Below, piece after piece: positions 48,542 through 56,971 of a stretch of 64,000 nt of DNA. The DNA is taken from positions 62,001-126,000 of the forward strand of contig NZ_VEEP01000004.1 of assembly GCF_007678455.1 (NCBI RefSeq), written 5' to 3'. The position numbers and the translations under genes are program-made. Each line of letters starts with the position of its first letter. The first letter of the stretch is position 1. The stretch comes from Cytobacillus oceanisediminis 2691 (lineage in GTDB: Bacteria; Bacillota; Bacilli; Bacillales; Cytobacillaceae). The notes under the pieces were generated by a model, which searched no databases, was not told the origin of the DNA, and saw only the letters and a program-made list of their open reading frames with translations.

Positions 48542-49336
48542 GTGGATACGAATGATTACATCGTCCAGGTACAGGATGTTTATTACCGATACGATAAAGA
48601 AAATGTACTTGAAAATATAAATCTGTCTATTCTTCGAGGGAGCTTTTTGGCAATCGTTGGTCCTAATGGATCTGGAAAGTCGACGCTGCTGAAGCTGATG
48701 CTTGGTCTCATCAAGCCACAAACAGGCACTATCCGACTGTTTGGACAGGATATCAATAAGTTTAGGGAGCAGCATAAAATCGGGTTTGTGTCGCAAAAGG
48801 CCAATTCCTTCAACACGGGCTTCCCTGCTACTGTTTTTGAGGTGGTGGCCAGCGGGTTGACGAAAAAACTCGGGCTGTTCCATTTTTTAAAGAAGACAGA
48901 CCATGCAAAGATTAAACTGGCGATTGAATCTGTCGGGATGGGAAAATTCCTGGACAGGAATATCGGTGAGCTTTCCGGGGGCCAGCAGCAAAGGGTGTTC
49001 ATTGCCAGGGCACTTGTGAGCGAACCTGAATTGCTGATTCTGGATGAGCCGACGGTCGGTGTCGACGTGCAGAATGTAAACTCCTTTTATGAAATGCTCG
49101 AAACACTTAACAAAGAGAAGGGAATTACTTTGCTTCTGGTGACACATGATATCGGCACGATTTCCGAAAAAGTCACAAATGTAGCATGCTTGAATAAAAA
49201 TATGCATTTCCATGGAAGTGCCGAGGAATTCGAACAATTGAAGCTGAATGATGTATCAGAAATATATGGGCATGATGTGCATGTTTTGACTCATGACCAT
49301 GATCATCATCACGGGGGAGGCCACCATCATGATTAG
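48542..49336 (+). CDS. znuC: Zinc ABC transporter ATP-binding protein
   Basis: A 264-residue ABC ATPase energising zinc import. Walker A GPNGSGKST, Q loop VSQKA, signature LSGGQQQR and Walker B LLILDEPTVGVD are intact. The last 21 residues contain ten His with Asp and Gly (HDVHVLTHDHD, HHHGGGHHHD), a likely zinc-binding or sensing tail. GTG at 48542 with AGGTGAT 4-5 nt upstream; the longer frame includes the Zur box. Overlaps znuB by 8 bp. No substrate-binding protein gene is present in the operon. Confidence 0.92.
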   Translation: MDTNDYIVQVQDVYYRYDKENVLENINLSILRGSFLAIVGPNGSGKSTLLKLMLGLIKPQTGTIRLFGQDINKFREQHKIGFVSQKANSFNTGFPATVFEVVASGLTKKLGLFHFLKKTDHAKIKLAIESVGMGKFLDRNIGELSGGQQQRVFIARALVSEPELLILDEPTVGVDVQNVNSFYEMLETLNKEKGITLLLVTHDIGTISEKVTNVACLNKNMHFHGSAEEFEQLKLNDVSEIYGHDVHVLTHDHDHHHGGGHHHD

Positions 49337-50171
49337 TGGACTGATGCAATACGAGTTTTTGCAGAATGCCTTTTTGACCGGCATGATCATTGGTGTGATC
49401 GCTCCCCTTCTCGGCGTTTTCATTGTTGTAAGAAGGCTTTCCCTTATAGCTGATGCCCTTAGCCATGTTACCTTGGCGGGAATCGCAGCAAGCCTGCTGC
49501 TTGAGAAGAAGTTCATGGTTTTCAGCGGCCTAAATCCGCTTTACATGGGGATGGCTTTTTCGGTTGGCGGATCGCTGTTCATTGAAAAACTCCGCACAGT
49601 TTATAAGCATTATCAGGAACTGGCAATTCCGATTATCCTTTCGGGTGGAATTGGACTCGGCGTTATTTTTATTTCACTTGCCGACGGCTTCAATACAGAT
49701 TTGTTCAGTTATTTATTTGGAAGCGTCAGCGCTGTAAGCAGAGCGGATTTATGGACCATCCTGATTATTAGTATCCTGGTGATCGCACTCGTTGCTTTGC
49801 TGTACAAAGAACTGTTTCTGTTATCATTTGATGAAGAATATGCTAGGGCAACCGGAATTGCTGCAAAGTCATTGCACTTTATTTTCATCGTCATGGTGGC
49901 ACTGGTGATTGCAGCTTCCATGAGGATCGTTGGCATCCTGCTTGTTTCGTCCCTTATGACTTTGCCGGTGGCAGCAAGCATCCGGTTCGCCAAAGGGTTC
50001 AAGCAGACGATTTTCTTCTCCATCCTGTTCGGTGAAATTTCGGTGCTGGGGGGCTTATTCCTGTCATACTACATGGATCTCGCTCCCGGCGGAACCATTG
50101 TCATGATTGCTGTATTCATCCTTGTGCTGGCTATCTGGCTAAAAAAACGCAGTGCAACAAGATCCATTTAA
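49329..50171 (+). CDS. znuB: Zinc ABC transporter permease
   Basis: A 280-residue ABC-3 family permease with about eight membrane helices; the family sequence VVRRLSLIADALSHVTLAG (coupling region) and RIVGILLVSSLMTLPVAAS are clear. ATG at 49329 overlaps the end of znuC and has GGGGGAGG 8 nt upstream within the His-codon stretch. Forms the transmembrane pore with ZnuC. Confidence 0.93.
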   Translation: MISGLMQYEFLQNAFLTGMIIGVIAPLLGVFIVVRRLSLIADALSHVTLAGIAASLLLEKKFMVFSGLNPLYMGMAFSVGGSLFIEKLRTVYKHYQELAIPIILSGGIGLGVIFISLADGFNTDLFSYLFGSVSAVSRADLWTILIISILVIALVALLYKELFLLSFDEEYARATGIAAKSLHFIFIVMVALVIAASMRIVGILLVSSLMTLPVAASIRFAKGFKQTIFFSILFGEISVLGGLFLSYYMDLAPGGTIVMIAVFILVLAIWLKKRSATRSI

Positions 50172-50183
50172 AGAGGTGTTATC

Positions 50184-50597
50184 ATGAATGTGAATGAAGC
50201 AATGAACCTGCTGAAGGAACAGGGGTATAAACATACAGGTAAGCGTGAGGACATGCTCCAGCTATTTTCCGAACATGATAAATATTTGACGGCACGTGAT
50301 GTCCTTGAGCAAATGAAGGAGAATTACCCTGGATTGTCGTTTGATACGATCTATCGTAATTTAAGTGTGTTTGTAGAGCTGGGGATTCTGGAGATGACTG
50401 AGCTGTCAGGAGAAAAACATTTCCGTTTTACCTGTTCACATAAAGAGCATCATCACCATTTCATCTGCCTTGACTGCGGAAAGACAAAAGAGATTGAGAC
50501 CTGCCCAATGAGGAATATCGAATCAAGCTTTAAGGGCTATGATATTTCGGGCCATAAGTTTGAAATATACGGAAGATGCCCTGATTGCATACACTAG
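50184..50597 (+). CDS. zur: Zinc uptake regulator Zur (Fur family)
   Basis: A 137-residue Fur-type repressor. Winged-helix N-terminal domain ([39 protein letters not shown]) and a metal domain with [15 protein letters not shown] and a final CPDC, giving two C-x2-C pairs for the structural zinc. Thirteen bp after znuB, so it is the last gene of an autoregulated zinc operon with the Zur box at 48507. In B. subtilis the zur gene (yqfV) sits at this same place. Confidence 0.92.
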   Translation: MNVNEAMNLLKEQGYKHTGKREDMLQLFSEHDKYLTARDVLEQMKENYPGLSFDTIYRNLSVFVELGILEMTELSGEKHFRFTCSHKEHHHHFICLDCGKTKEIETCPMRNIESSFKGYDISGHKFEIYGRCPDCIH

Positions 50598-50630
50598 TGC
50601 CTCTATTATCAGTTCAATATTGAAATGGAA

Positions 50631-50660
50631 AAACGGCCATCCTCAAATGGCCGTTTAACT
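50631..50660. terminator. Bidirectional terminator between zur and yqfW
   Basis: AAACGGCCAT and ATGGCCGTTT around CCTCAA, between convergent genes. Confidence 0.82.
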
Positions 50661-51224
50661 GTTTTCTATCCAATTTCTTACCCATTCATTGGCTTCCTGC
50701 CAGTTGTTAACTCGAATGACGCCATCAGGGATTGGCTCCTGGTTATACGGGGTGTCAAAAAGGATGACTGGAATTTTCAGTTCTTCATGCAGATTGACCG
50801 CATTATCATGTTTATCCTCAAAGAAAATATCTACATCATACTTCCGTGCTGCCTGAATTTTATCATGTGAACCAATCAGGTGAATATCATGATATTTAAG
50901 TTCATTGGCAGTAAACCACTCTTGAGTTAGTTCAAGTAAATGTGTGCCCCTCGCGCTGATGAAATACAATTCATGTTCATTTTCCCAGCTCTTCAGGATT
51001 TCCTTTGCTCCTGCTGCTAAAGGGGATTTGGAATAGATAACCGGTTCCATTTTTTTGAACCAGGCTGCAAACTCTTTTTCACTTACTGTTACAAGCGGCA
51101 TAAAATCATACTGCTTGATATCATCAAGGGTAATATCCAAATCGAATGCTTCGTTCAAATACGGTACAAATGTAGTGGGACAGGTGACTGTTCCATCTAT
51201 ATCTATGCCAAAACGTCTTTTCAT
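50655..51224 (-). CDS. yqfW: YqfW, HAD-type nucleotidase-like protein
   Basis: A 189-residue haloacid dehalogenase-fold protein related to 5'(3')-deoxyribonucleotidases. HAD motif I is IDIDGTV (nucleophile Asp, acid Asp+2), motif II FISAR, and motif III/IV include DIFFEDKHDNA. Substrate not known. ATG at 51224 with AAGGAG 8 nt upstream on the minus strand; the longer frame upstream has no family similarity. Its stop overlaps the terminator shared with zur. Confidence 0.87.
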   Translation of the reverse strand: MKRRFGIDIDGTVTCPTTFVPYLNEAFDLDITLDDIKQYDFMPLVTVSEKEFAAWFKKMEPVIYSKSPLAAGAKEILKSWENEHELYFISARGTHLLELTQEWFTANELKYHDIHLIGSHDKIQAARKYDVDIFFEDKHDNAVNLHEELKIPVILFDTPYNQEPIPDGVIRVNNWQEANEWVRNWIENS

Positions 51225-51383
51225 CAGTCTGCTCCTTAACATTGATCTCCTATTAATTTTACCAAATATGGATAGCACGCAAAAGATTAACTTTTTCGTG
51301 CATCAGTCAAACATTGCCATGATGAAAATCAATCCACTCGTAAACAATAATAAATGCTCCACTTAAGAAAGCGAGGGATTAAA

Positions 51384-51938
51384 GTGGCAGACCAAGAGCG
51401 AAAACAGATTGGTACCGAATATATTACTGAACCTAAGCAGGATGTCATTACTATAAGGGATGCGCGTGACGAGATCTACCAGGAGGAAACAGCAACAGAG
51501 CTGTATACTCCTGCACGTGATGAGCATTATCAGGAAATGACGGCAATCGCCGGACCTGGGCGAGATGAGCACTACCAGGAAATGACGGCAATCGCCGGAA
51601 GTGATCGTGATGATCACTATCAGGAGATGACAGCGATTGCGGTGCCTGTTCGTGAAGAACATTATCGTGAGGAGACAGCGGTTGAAATTGCTGCTCCTGC
51701 ACCCCCTGCGATCAGAAGAAGGTCAGAAGAAGAAAGTACAACTGGAGGACGGGGGCTTGCATACTCGGCTCTTGCCCTATCGATCTTGTCGCTGTTTATT
51801 TTGCCTGTTCTTTTCGGAGCAGCTGGAATTGTCCTTGGCTTCATGGCCCGCCGTCGAGGTTCCGCAATCGGCAGCTGGGCGATTGGAATTGGGACAATCT
51901 CCATTCTGGTCGGCATCTTTATTCTTCCGTTCTTTTGA
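51384..51938 (+). CDS. yqfX: YqfX-like membrane protein with internal repeats
   Basis: A 184-residue protein. Residues about 27-102 hold five copies of a 15-17-residue repeat built on RDEHYQEMTAIA (variants RDEIYQEETATE, RDDHYQEMTAIA, REEHYREETAVE). A Pro/Arg/Glu linker follows, then two membrane helices (LAYSALALSILSLFILPVLF and WAIGIGTISILVGIFILPFF) separated by FMARRRGSAIG, a DUF4190-like tail. Position between yqfW and ispG fits B. subtilis YqfX. Function unknown. GTG at 51384 with GCGAGGGA upstream. Confidence 0.8.
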   Translation: MADQERKQIGTEYITEPKQDVITIRDARDEIYQEETATELYTPARDEHYQEMTAIAGPGRDEHYQEMTAIAGSDRDDHYQEMTAIAVPVREEHYREETAVEIAAPAPPAIRRRSEEESTTGGRGLAYSALALSILSLFILPVLFGAAGIVLGFMARRRGSAIGSWAIGIGTISILVGIFILPFF

Positions 51939-51950
51939 CGGAAAATGCCA

Positions 51951-51983
51951 AAAAAATGCCCGGGATTCCCGGGCATTTTTTAT
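51951..51983. terminator. Bidirectional terminator between yqfX and ispG
   Basis: AAAATGCCCGGGA and TCCCGGGCATTTT form a near-perfect palindrome with A and T tracts. Confidence 0.92.
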
Positions 51984-51987
51984 ATGC

Positions 51988-53085
51988 TTATTTTTGGAGG
52001 GCAGCTTCCTGAAGCTTCTCCTCGGCGATTTTATCGATTTCTTTCTTTAATTCTTCTACCATTGTTTCTTCAGGAACTTTACGGACAATTTCTCCTTTTC
52101 GGAAAAGCAGTCCTTCCCCTCTGGCGCCGGCAATACCGATGTCGGCTTCCCGTGCCTCGCCAGGACCGTTTACCGCGCAGCCGAGCACGGCCACTTTGAT
52201 CGGTGCTTTGATCTTTGAGATATATTCTTCCACCTCATTGGCGATGCTGATCAAATCGATCTCGATTCGTCCACACGTTGGGCACGAAATCAATGTTGCG
52301 GCATTGGCAGCCAGGCCGAAAGATTTTAACAGCTCTCTTGCTACCTTTACTTCCTCTACCGGGTCTGCACTTAGTGACACCCTAACCGTGTTCCCGATTC
52401 CTTTGCTGAGGATCGCCCCAAGGCCAGCGGCACTTTTTACAGTTCCGGCAAATAAAGTTCCTGATTCGGTGATTCCAAGATGCAGCGGATAATCGAAGGC
52501 CTTTGCTGCTTTCTCATATGCTTCAATTGCAAGGTTCACGTCCGAAGCCTTCATGGAAACAATGATATTGTGGAAATCAAGATCCTCAAGGATTTTGATG
52601 TGGTGCAAAGCACTTTCCACCATGCCATCAGCAGTAGGGTAACCGTATTTTTCGAGGATTCGTCTCTCTAGTGAACCGGCATTTACACCGATTCTAATAG
52701 GGATACCCTTCTCTTTTGCTGCCTTTACAACAGCCTCTACCTTTTCGCGCTTGCCGATATTCCCGGGATTGATCCTGATCTTATCAGCTCCCCCTTCGAT
52801 TGCTTTAAGCGCCAGGCGGTAATCAAAGTGGATATCAACTACCAAAGGTATATTGATTCGTTTTTTTATTTCAGAAATCGCATTAGCTGCTCTTTCATCT
52901 GGACATGCAACCCGGACAATCTGGCAGCCTGCTTCTTCAAGGCGTTTAATCTCGGCAACAGTCGCTTCGACATCATGTGTCTTGGTAGTTGTCATACTCT
53001 GGATGACCACTTCATTGTTACCGCCAATTGTTAAATTCCCAACCTTTATCGGGCGGGTTTTAGTACGATGTATGATTTCACTCAA
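51988..53085 (-). CDS. ispG: 4-hydroxy-3-methylbut-2-en-1-yl diphosphate synthase
   Basis: A 365-residue [4Fe-4S] enzyme converting MEcPP to HMBPP in the MEP pathway. N-terminal TIM barrel ([37 protein letters not shown]) and a C-terminal iron-sulfur domain with LISCPTCGR and [12 protein letters not shown], giving the three cluster cysteines plus a Glu ligand. Complete and of normal length. Confidence 0.96.
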   Translation of the reverse strand: MSEIIHRTKTRPIKVGNLTIGGNNEVVIQSMTTTKTHDVEATVAEIKRLEEAGCQIVRVACPDERAANAISEIKKRINIPLVVDIHFDYRLALKAIEGGADKIRINPGNIGKREKVEAVVKAAKEKGIPIRIGVNAGSLERRILEKYGYPTADGMVESALHHIKILEDLDFHNIIVSMKASDVNLAIEAYEKAAKAFDYPLHLGITESGTLFAGTVKSAAGLGAILSKGIGNTVRVSLSADPVEEVKVARELLKSFGLAANAATLISCPTCGRIEIDLISIANEVEEYISKIKAPIKVAVLGCAVNGPGEAREADIGIAGARGEGLLFRKGEIVRKVPEETMVEELKKEIDKIAEEKLQEAALQK

Positions 53086-53202
53086 CAGTGATTCGCTCCT
53101 TTAAAAAATGGAATTCATGATAAATTTCCTTAAGATGCACAACCCCATTTTATCAATCTTTTGTTCAAATTGACAAGGAAAGACTTTCTTAGTTAGGCTT
53201 TG

Positions 53203-53550
53203 TTAATTTCGACTGCTGTAATCCGGGAATTTATAGGTATGGCCAAATTTGATTTTTTGGGGATCTGTCCCTCCATTAAGCTGTTTAAAGTCTTCTACCG
53301 CTTGGGAAACCGGGATTGCGAGAGGTTTTTTGGAATTGCTGTCGAGGACAGACAGTACTGTATCGCCAGGCTTGACTTCATGCTCGAAATAAGGAATCTT
53401 CTCCTCAGCCTGGCTTCCTGCTTCTTCCGATTCCGCTTCTACTAAAACTGGTTCTGACGTTCTCGCTGCGGGAAGCGTTCCTATGCTTAAATCATTATAA
53501 ATCGCATATGCTAATACCAGGAAAACCAGGAATCCTGCCAATTTTTTCAT
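53203..53550 (-). CDS. yqfZ: YqfZ, LysM-like exported protein
   Basis: A 115-residue protein with an N-terminal signal or anchor (KKLAGFLVFLVLAYAI), a short acidic linker and a C-terminal LysM-like domain (HEVKPGDTVLSVLD ... DFKQLNGG ... IKFGHTYKFP). B. subtilis YqfZ, encoded after ispG, is a mother-cell (sigma-E) gene for a LysM protein. A role at the spore or cell envelope is inferred. Confidence 0.85.
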   Translation of the reverse strand: MKKLAGFLVFLVLAYAIYNDLSIGTLPAARTSEPVLVEAESEEAGSQAEEKIPYFEHEVKPGDTVLSVLDSNSKKPLAIPVSQAVEDFKQLNGGTDPQKIKFGHTYKFPDYSSRN

Positions 53551-53698
53551 GGAACCTTCCTCCTAAACAGCTTATACCATTATTTATGCAGGAAAAATAG
53601 AGTTAAGAACCAATTTGCTAGAAAAAATACCTATTAATTTATTTGGTCAGGAAGAAAGTGATTAAGATTTATTAAATCAGGGGAGATAGGTAGAAACT

Positions 53699-53726
53699 AA
53701 AAAAATGCGCCCTTGGCGCATTTTTA
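53699..53726 (-). terminator. Intrinsic terminator overlapping the yqgB stop codon
   Basis: On the minus strand AAAAATGCGCC and GGCGCATTTTT form the stem, with the T tract ending at 53699. The stop codon (53724-53726) lies in the leading arm. Confidence 0.8.
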
Positions 53727-54506
53727 AATCTCTTCATTCTTCTGTACAGTTGGTATTTCCTTTATAGCTAATAGAAGAATCATCGATGCTACAAACCAGT
53801 TAATCGCAAAACTAAATGGCACCGTCGTTTTAAGGAATGCCATCAATGTAAAAAATAGAGTAGGGAGCGTTGTACTATATGCAGACATTCTCCATAAATG
53901 TCTGTATTGAAGTTTCCTTTCGGCAAGGTTTTTTAATAGTAAACCGAAAAGTGCAAGTATCGAGACCTCTATGAATTTCATTCCTGCAGAAAAGACAAAA
54001 ATGATGATAAACAGTAATCCGAGCATGACTGGGAGAGAAGATTCCGCCGTTTCAATGAGGGATTGAACATCCTCTTTGGATAAGTTCCCAGTCGAGAAAA
54101 GGGAATAGGGCACCGTATGGGTTTGGCCGCCCGCACTAAGGACAACCTCATGCTCCAGCATTCCGATAGTAGTCTCCATATTTTTCATATCCTTTTCCTC
54201 TACGGCGCCCGTTGGATCGAAAATAATTGTGTAAAGATCTCTTTTCAAGGTGATCGGCGCCTTAATATCCGATTTTAGCACGCCTTCCTCTATGGAAAAG
54301 GGAGGCAGGTCATTTGAGACAACTTGCTTTGCCGAGTCAATTGCTCCAGAAATGGCAGTAAACATATAAAAAATAACTGGCAGAATGGATAGTAACGTTA
54401 ATAAGAAAACAAACAGAATGGTTTTTCCGATGCCCTGAAAGCGGGTAATCGCAATATCTTTAGGTGAATACAGGCTTTTTGCCATTTGGGTAATAAGATT
54501 CATCAT
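53724..54506 (-). CDS. yqgB: DUF1189 membrane protein (YqgB)
   Basis: A 260-residue membrane protein: first transmembrane helix about 20-45 (ILFVFLLTLLSILPVIFYMF), an extracytoplasmic domain of about 120 residues, then four helices. Matches DUF1189 and the locus of B. subtilis yqgB. Function unknown. I chose the ATG at 54506 because AAAGGA lies 9 nt upstream on the minus strand; the ATG at 54530 would include this site. It is divergent from the Na/Pi cotransporter gene. Confidence 0.8.
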   Translation of the reverse strand: MMNLITQMAKSLYSPKDIAITRFQGIGKTILFVFLLTLLSILPVIFYMFTAISGAIDSAKQVVSNDLPPFSIEEGVLKSDIKAPITLKRDLYTIIFDPTGAVEEKDMKNMETTIGMLEHEVVLSAGGQTHTVPYSLFSTGNLSKEDVQSLIETAESSLPVMLGLLFIIIFVFSAGMKFIEVSILALFGLLLKNLAERKLQYRHLWRMSAYSTTLPTLFFTLMAFLKTTVPFSFAINWFVASMILLLAIKEIPTVQKNEEI

Positions 54507-54582
54507 TACACGTCCTTTAATAGATTCCATTGTCTATTTTAGCTTTTTAAAGGAGATTATAACAAGCAATTCAAACTTCTCT

Positions 54583-54628
54583 TGTAACATTTCTGTAATA
54601 TTACTCCTGATTGTTAAGGTATTGTAAA
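54583..54628 (-). promoter_or_regulatory. PhoP-like direct repeats between yqgB and the Na/Pi gene
   Basis: Read on the minus strand: TTTACA (54623-54628), 5 bp, TTAACA (54612-54617); then, 18 bp further, ATTACA, 5 bp, GTTACA (54583-54588). Within each pair the spacing is the 11 bp typical of PhoP boxes. Two of the four hexamers fit the consensus fully and two miss the first base. Control of the divergent Na/Pi cotransporter is possible. Confidence 0.4.
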
Positions 54629-54721
54629 TTCGGCTCTTAAACAGTTTACTTTTTATTAATAATTCCTTCATAATGATTGTGTTTGTAGATGTTTGTCGAA
54701 ATAAATCTAGGGGTTGAAAAA

Positions 54722-56353
54722 ATGGAATTGAATTTACAAGAAATGCTGTTTGAATTCTTTGGGGGTCTTGGAATTTTCTTATACGGCATTAAATTCATGG
54801 GAGATGGGCTGCAAAAATCAGCAGGGGATCGACTAAGGGATGTCCTGGACAAGTTCACGACCAACCCGGTAATGGGTGTACTGGCTGGTCTGATTGTTAC
54901 GGTTTTAGTACAGAGCAGTTCAGCGACCACAGTTATTACGGTTGGACTGGTAAGTGCCGGTTTCATGACATTGCGCCAGGCAATTGGAGTCATCATGGGT
55001 GCGAACATTGGTACGACAATCACTGCATTTATCATCGGAATTGACGTAGGTGAATATGCGCTTCCAATCATTGCCGTTGGTTCAATACTTTTATTCTTCT
55101 TTAAAAGTAAAAAAGTCCATAACATCGGACAGATTGTTTTTGGATTCGGTGCGTTATTCTATGGATTGGAACTGATGAGTGGAGGAATGAAGCCTTTAAG
55201 GAGTCTTGAATCATTCCATGACTTGACTGTGGAATTAAGCTCAAATCCATTCCTTGGAGTTGTAATTGGTACTTTATTCACAGTGATTGTTCAGAGTTCG
55301 AGTGCGACGATCGGTATTCTTCAAGGTTTGCACGCTGAGAATCTGATCAATCTTCAGGGAGCTCTCCCTGTATTATTTGGTGATAATGTTGGGACAACCA
55401 TTACAGCTGTGCTTGCTGCCATCGGTACTTCGGTTGCGGCAAAAAGAGCTGCTGCTACCCATGTATTATTCAATTTGATAGGTACAACGCTGTTTTTAAT
55501 ATTATTGAAGCCATTCACACTTTTAATAGAAATGCTCAGGGATCAACTTTCTCTTAACCCTGAAATGACAATAGCTTTTGCTCACGGTATTTTCAACTCA
55601 ACGAATACGATAATTCAATTGCCATTTATTGCGGTTTTGGCTTTCATTGTGACAAAGCTGATTCCGGGAGAAGACTCAATTGTCGACTACAAGGCACAGC
55701 ATCTTGATCCGGTATTCATCGAGCAATCACCGTCTATCGCTCTTGGCCAGGCTAAAGAAGAAGTTCTTCGCATGGGTAAGTTCGCATTAAAGGGACTTGA
55801 AGAAACGAATGAGTTTTTGAAAACAAAAAATACAAAGCATTCTGGGAATGCCTATCAGCTTGAGGAAGCCATCAATAATCTTGACCGCAAGATTACAGAT
55901 TATCTGGTGGATCTTGCCACAAGCTCTCTATCTGAGCATGAGTCAGAAGAACACAGCATGTTGATTGACACTGTTCGGGATATTGAAAGAATCGGCGACC
56001 ATTTTGAGAATATCATCGAACTGATTGAATACCAGCAGGCTAATAAAGTGAGAGTGACAGACACAGCCATGGATGACCTGGAAACAATGTTTAACTTGAC
56101 TGTCAGTACGGTCGAAGAGGCATTGCAGGCACTAGATCAGAAGAATCTTGATGCAGCCCGGGCTGTTGTAACAAAAGAAGATGAAATTGACGGCATGGAA
56201 CGCAGATTAAGAAAGCAGCACATTATGCGTATGAATGAAGGTCAGTGTTCGGGCCAGGCTGGTATCGTGTTCGTCGATATCATCAGCAACCTTGAACGGA
56301 TCGGCGACCATGCAGTAAATATCGCAGAGTACGTTTTGGGAGAACAGAAATAG
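54722..56353 (+). CDS. Na/Pi cotransporter with PhoU domain
   Basis: A 543-residue membrane protein of the NptA/PNaS family. The membrane part (about 1-310) has the two inverted half-repeats with VLVQSSSATTVIT and VIVQSSSATIGIL, each followed by GANIGTT or GDNVGTT. The C-terminal cytosolic part (about 340-540) is a PhoU-like helical domain with VRDIERIGDHFENI and ISNLERIGDHAVNIAEY. Sodium-driven phosphate transport is expected; PhoU may gate it. ATG 54722 chosen over the upstream ATG 54689 for alignment to the family and TAGGGG upstream. It has a relative without PhoU (yqeW) at 16768. Confidence 0.9.
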   Translation: MELNLQEMLFEFFGGLGIFLYGIKFMGDGLQKSAGDRLRDVLDKFTTNPVMGVLAGLIVTVLVQSSSATTVITVGLVSAGFMTLRQAIGVIMGANIGTTITAFIIGIDVGEYALPIIAVGSILLFFFKSKKVHNIGQIVFGFGALFYGLELMSGGMKPLRSLESFHDLTVELSSNPFLGVVIGTLFTVIVQSSSATIGILQGLHAENLINLQGALPVLFGDNVGTTITAVLAAIGTSVAAKRAAATHVLFNLIGTTLFLILLKPFTLLIEMLRDQLSLNPEMTIAFAHGIFNSTNTIIQLPFIAVLAFIVTKLIPGEDSIVDYKAQHLDPVFIEQSPSIALGQAKEEVLRMGKFALKGLEETNEFLKTKNTKHSGNAYQLEEAINNLDRKITDYLVDLATSSLSEHESEEHSMLIDTVRDIERIGDHFENIIELIEYQQANKVRVTDTAMDDLETMFNLTVSTVEEALQALDQKNLDAARAVVTKEDEIDGMERRLRKQHIMRMNEGQCSGQAGIVFVDIISNLERIGDHAVNIAEYVLGEQK

Positions 56354-56357
56354 TGGT

Positions 56358-56392
56358 AAAATAAGCAAGGGGAAACCCTTGCTTATTTTTAT
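56358..56392 (+). terminator. Intrinsic terminator after the Na/Pi gene
   Basis: AAATAAGCAAGGG and CCCTTGCTTATTT form a perfect stem, followed by TTATCTTT. Confidence 0.88.
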
Positions 56393-56431
56393 CTTTAGAT
56401 TTCATAGTCTGCAGAAAAAAGGATGGATTGT

Positions 56432-56911
56432 ATGGATGCATTATACTGGTCAATAATAGGGCTATTATTCGCAGGCGCATTTGCCAGCCTGGTAATACCG
56501 ATTTTGCCTGGTGTTCTTTTCATGCTGGGCGGTTTTATTTTATATGGCGTTTTTTATTCCTTTGACCCATTTAACTGGTTTTTTTGGACGATTCAGGGTG
56601 CGTTCGTCGCCTTGTTGTTCGGTGCTGACTATATTGCGAACATCATAGGTGTGAAAAAGTATGGGGGAAGAAAGGCTGGTATCTGGGGAAGTACAATCGG
56701 ACTGATCGTTGGACCTTTTGTCATCCCAATTGTCGGTATCCTTGTCGGTCCGTTTATCGGAGCGGCGATTGCGGAGTTGCTGGTCAATAAAAAGAACCTG
56801 AATGACGCGATCAAAATCGGTTTCGGTTCAGTGGTCGGATTTGTCAGCAGCGTAGTGACGAAAGGAATCATCATGGCAATCATGCTTGTTTATTTCTTCC
56901 TGATCATATAA
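56432..56911 (+). CDS. yqgC: DUF456 membrane protein (YqgC)
   Basis: A 159-residue very hydrophobic protein with four to five membrane helices and the DUF456 pattern: ASLVIPILPGVLFMLGGF at the start, GVKKYGGRKAGIWGSTIG, then VGPFIGAAIAELL and a C-terminal helix. Function unknown. ATG at 56432 is better spaced from AAAAGG than the ATG at 56423. Its synteny near sodA matches B. subtilis yqgC. Confidence 0.83.
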   Translation: MDALYWSIIGLLFAGAFASLVIPILPGVLFMLGGFILYGVFYSFDPFNWFFWTIQGAFVALLFGADYIANIIGVKKYGGRKAGIWGSTIGLIVGPFVIPIVGILVGPFIGAAIAELLVNKKNLNDAIKIGFGSVVGFVSSVVTKGIIMAIMLVYFFLII

Positions 56912-56943
56912 AAAAATCGTGCTGATGCAGCACGATTTTTTTA
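56911..56943. terminator. Bidirectional terminator between yqgC and fnr
   Basis: AAAAAATCGTGCTG and CAGCACGATTTTTT with a short ATG loop, between convergent genes; it starts at the last base of yqgC. Confidence 0.88.
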
Positions 56944-56971
56944 TTCCATTTAGGTTGACCTGGCGCAGAGA

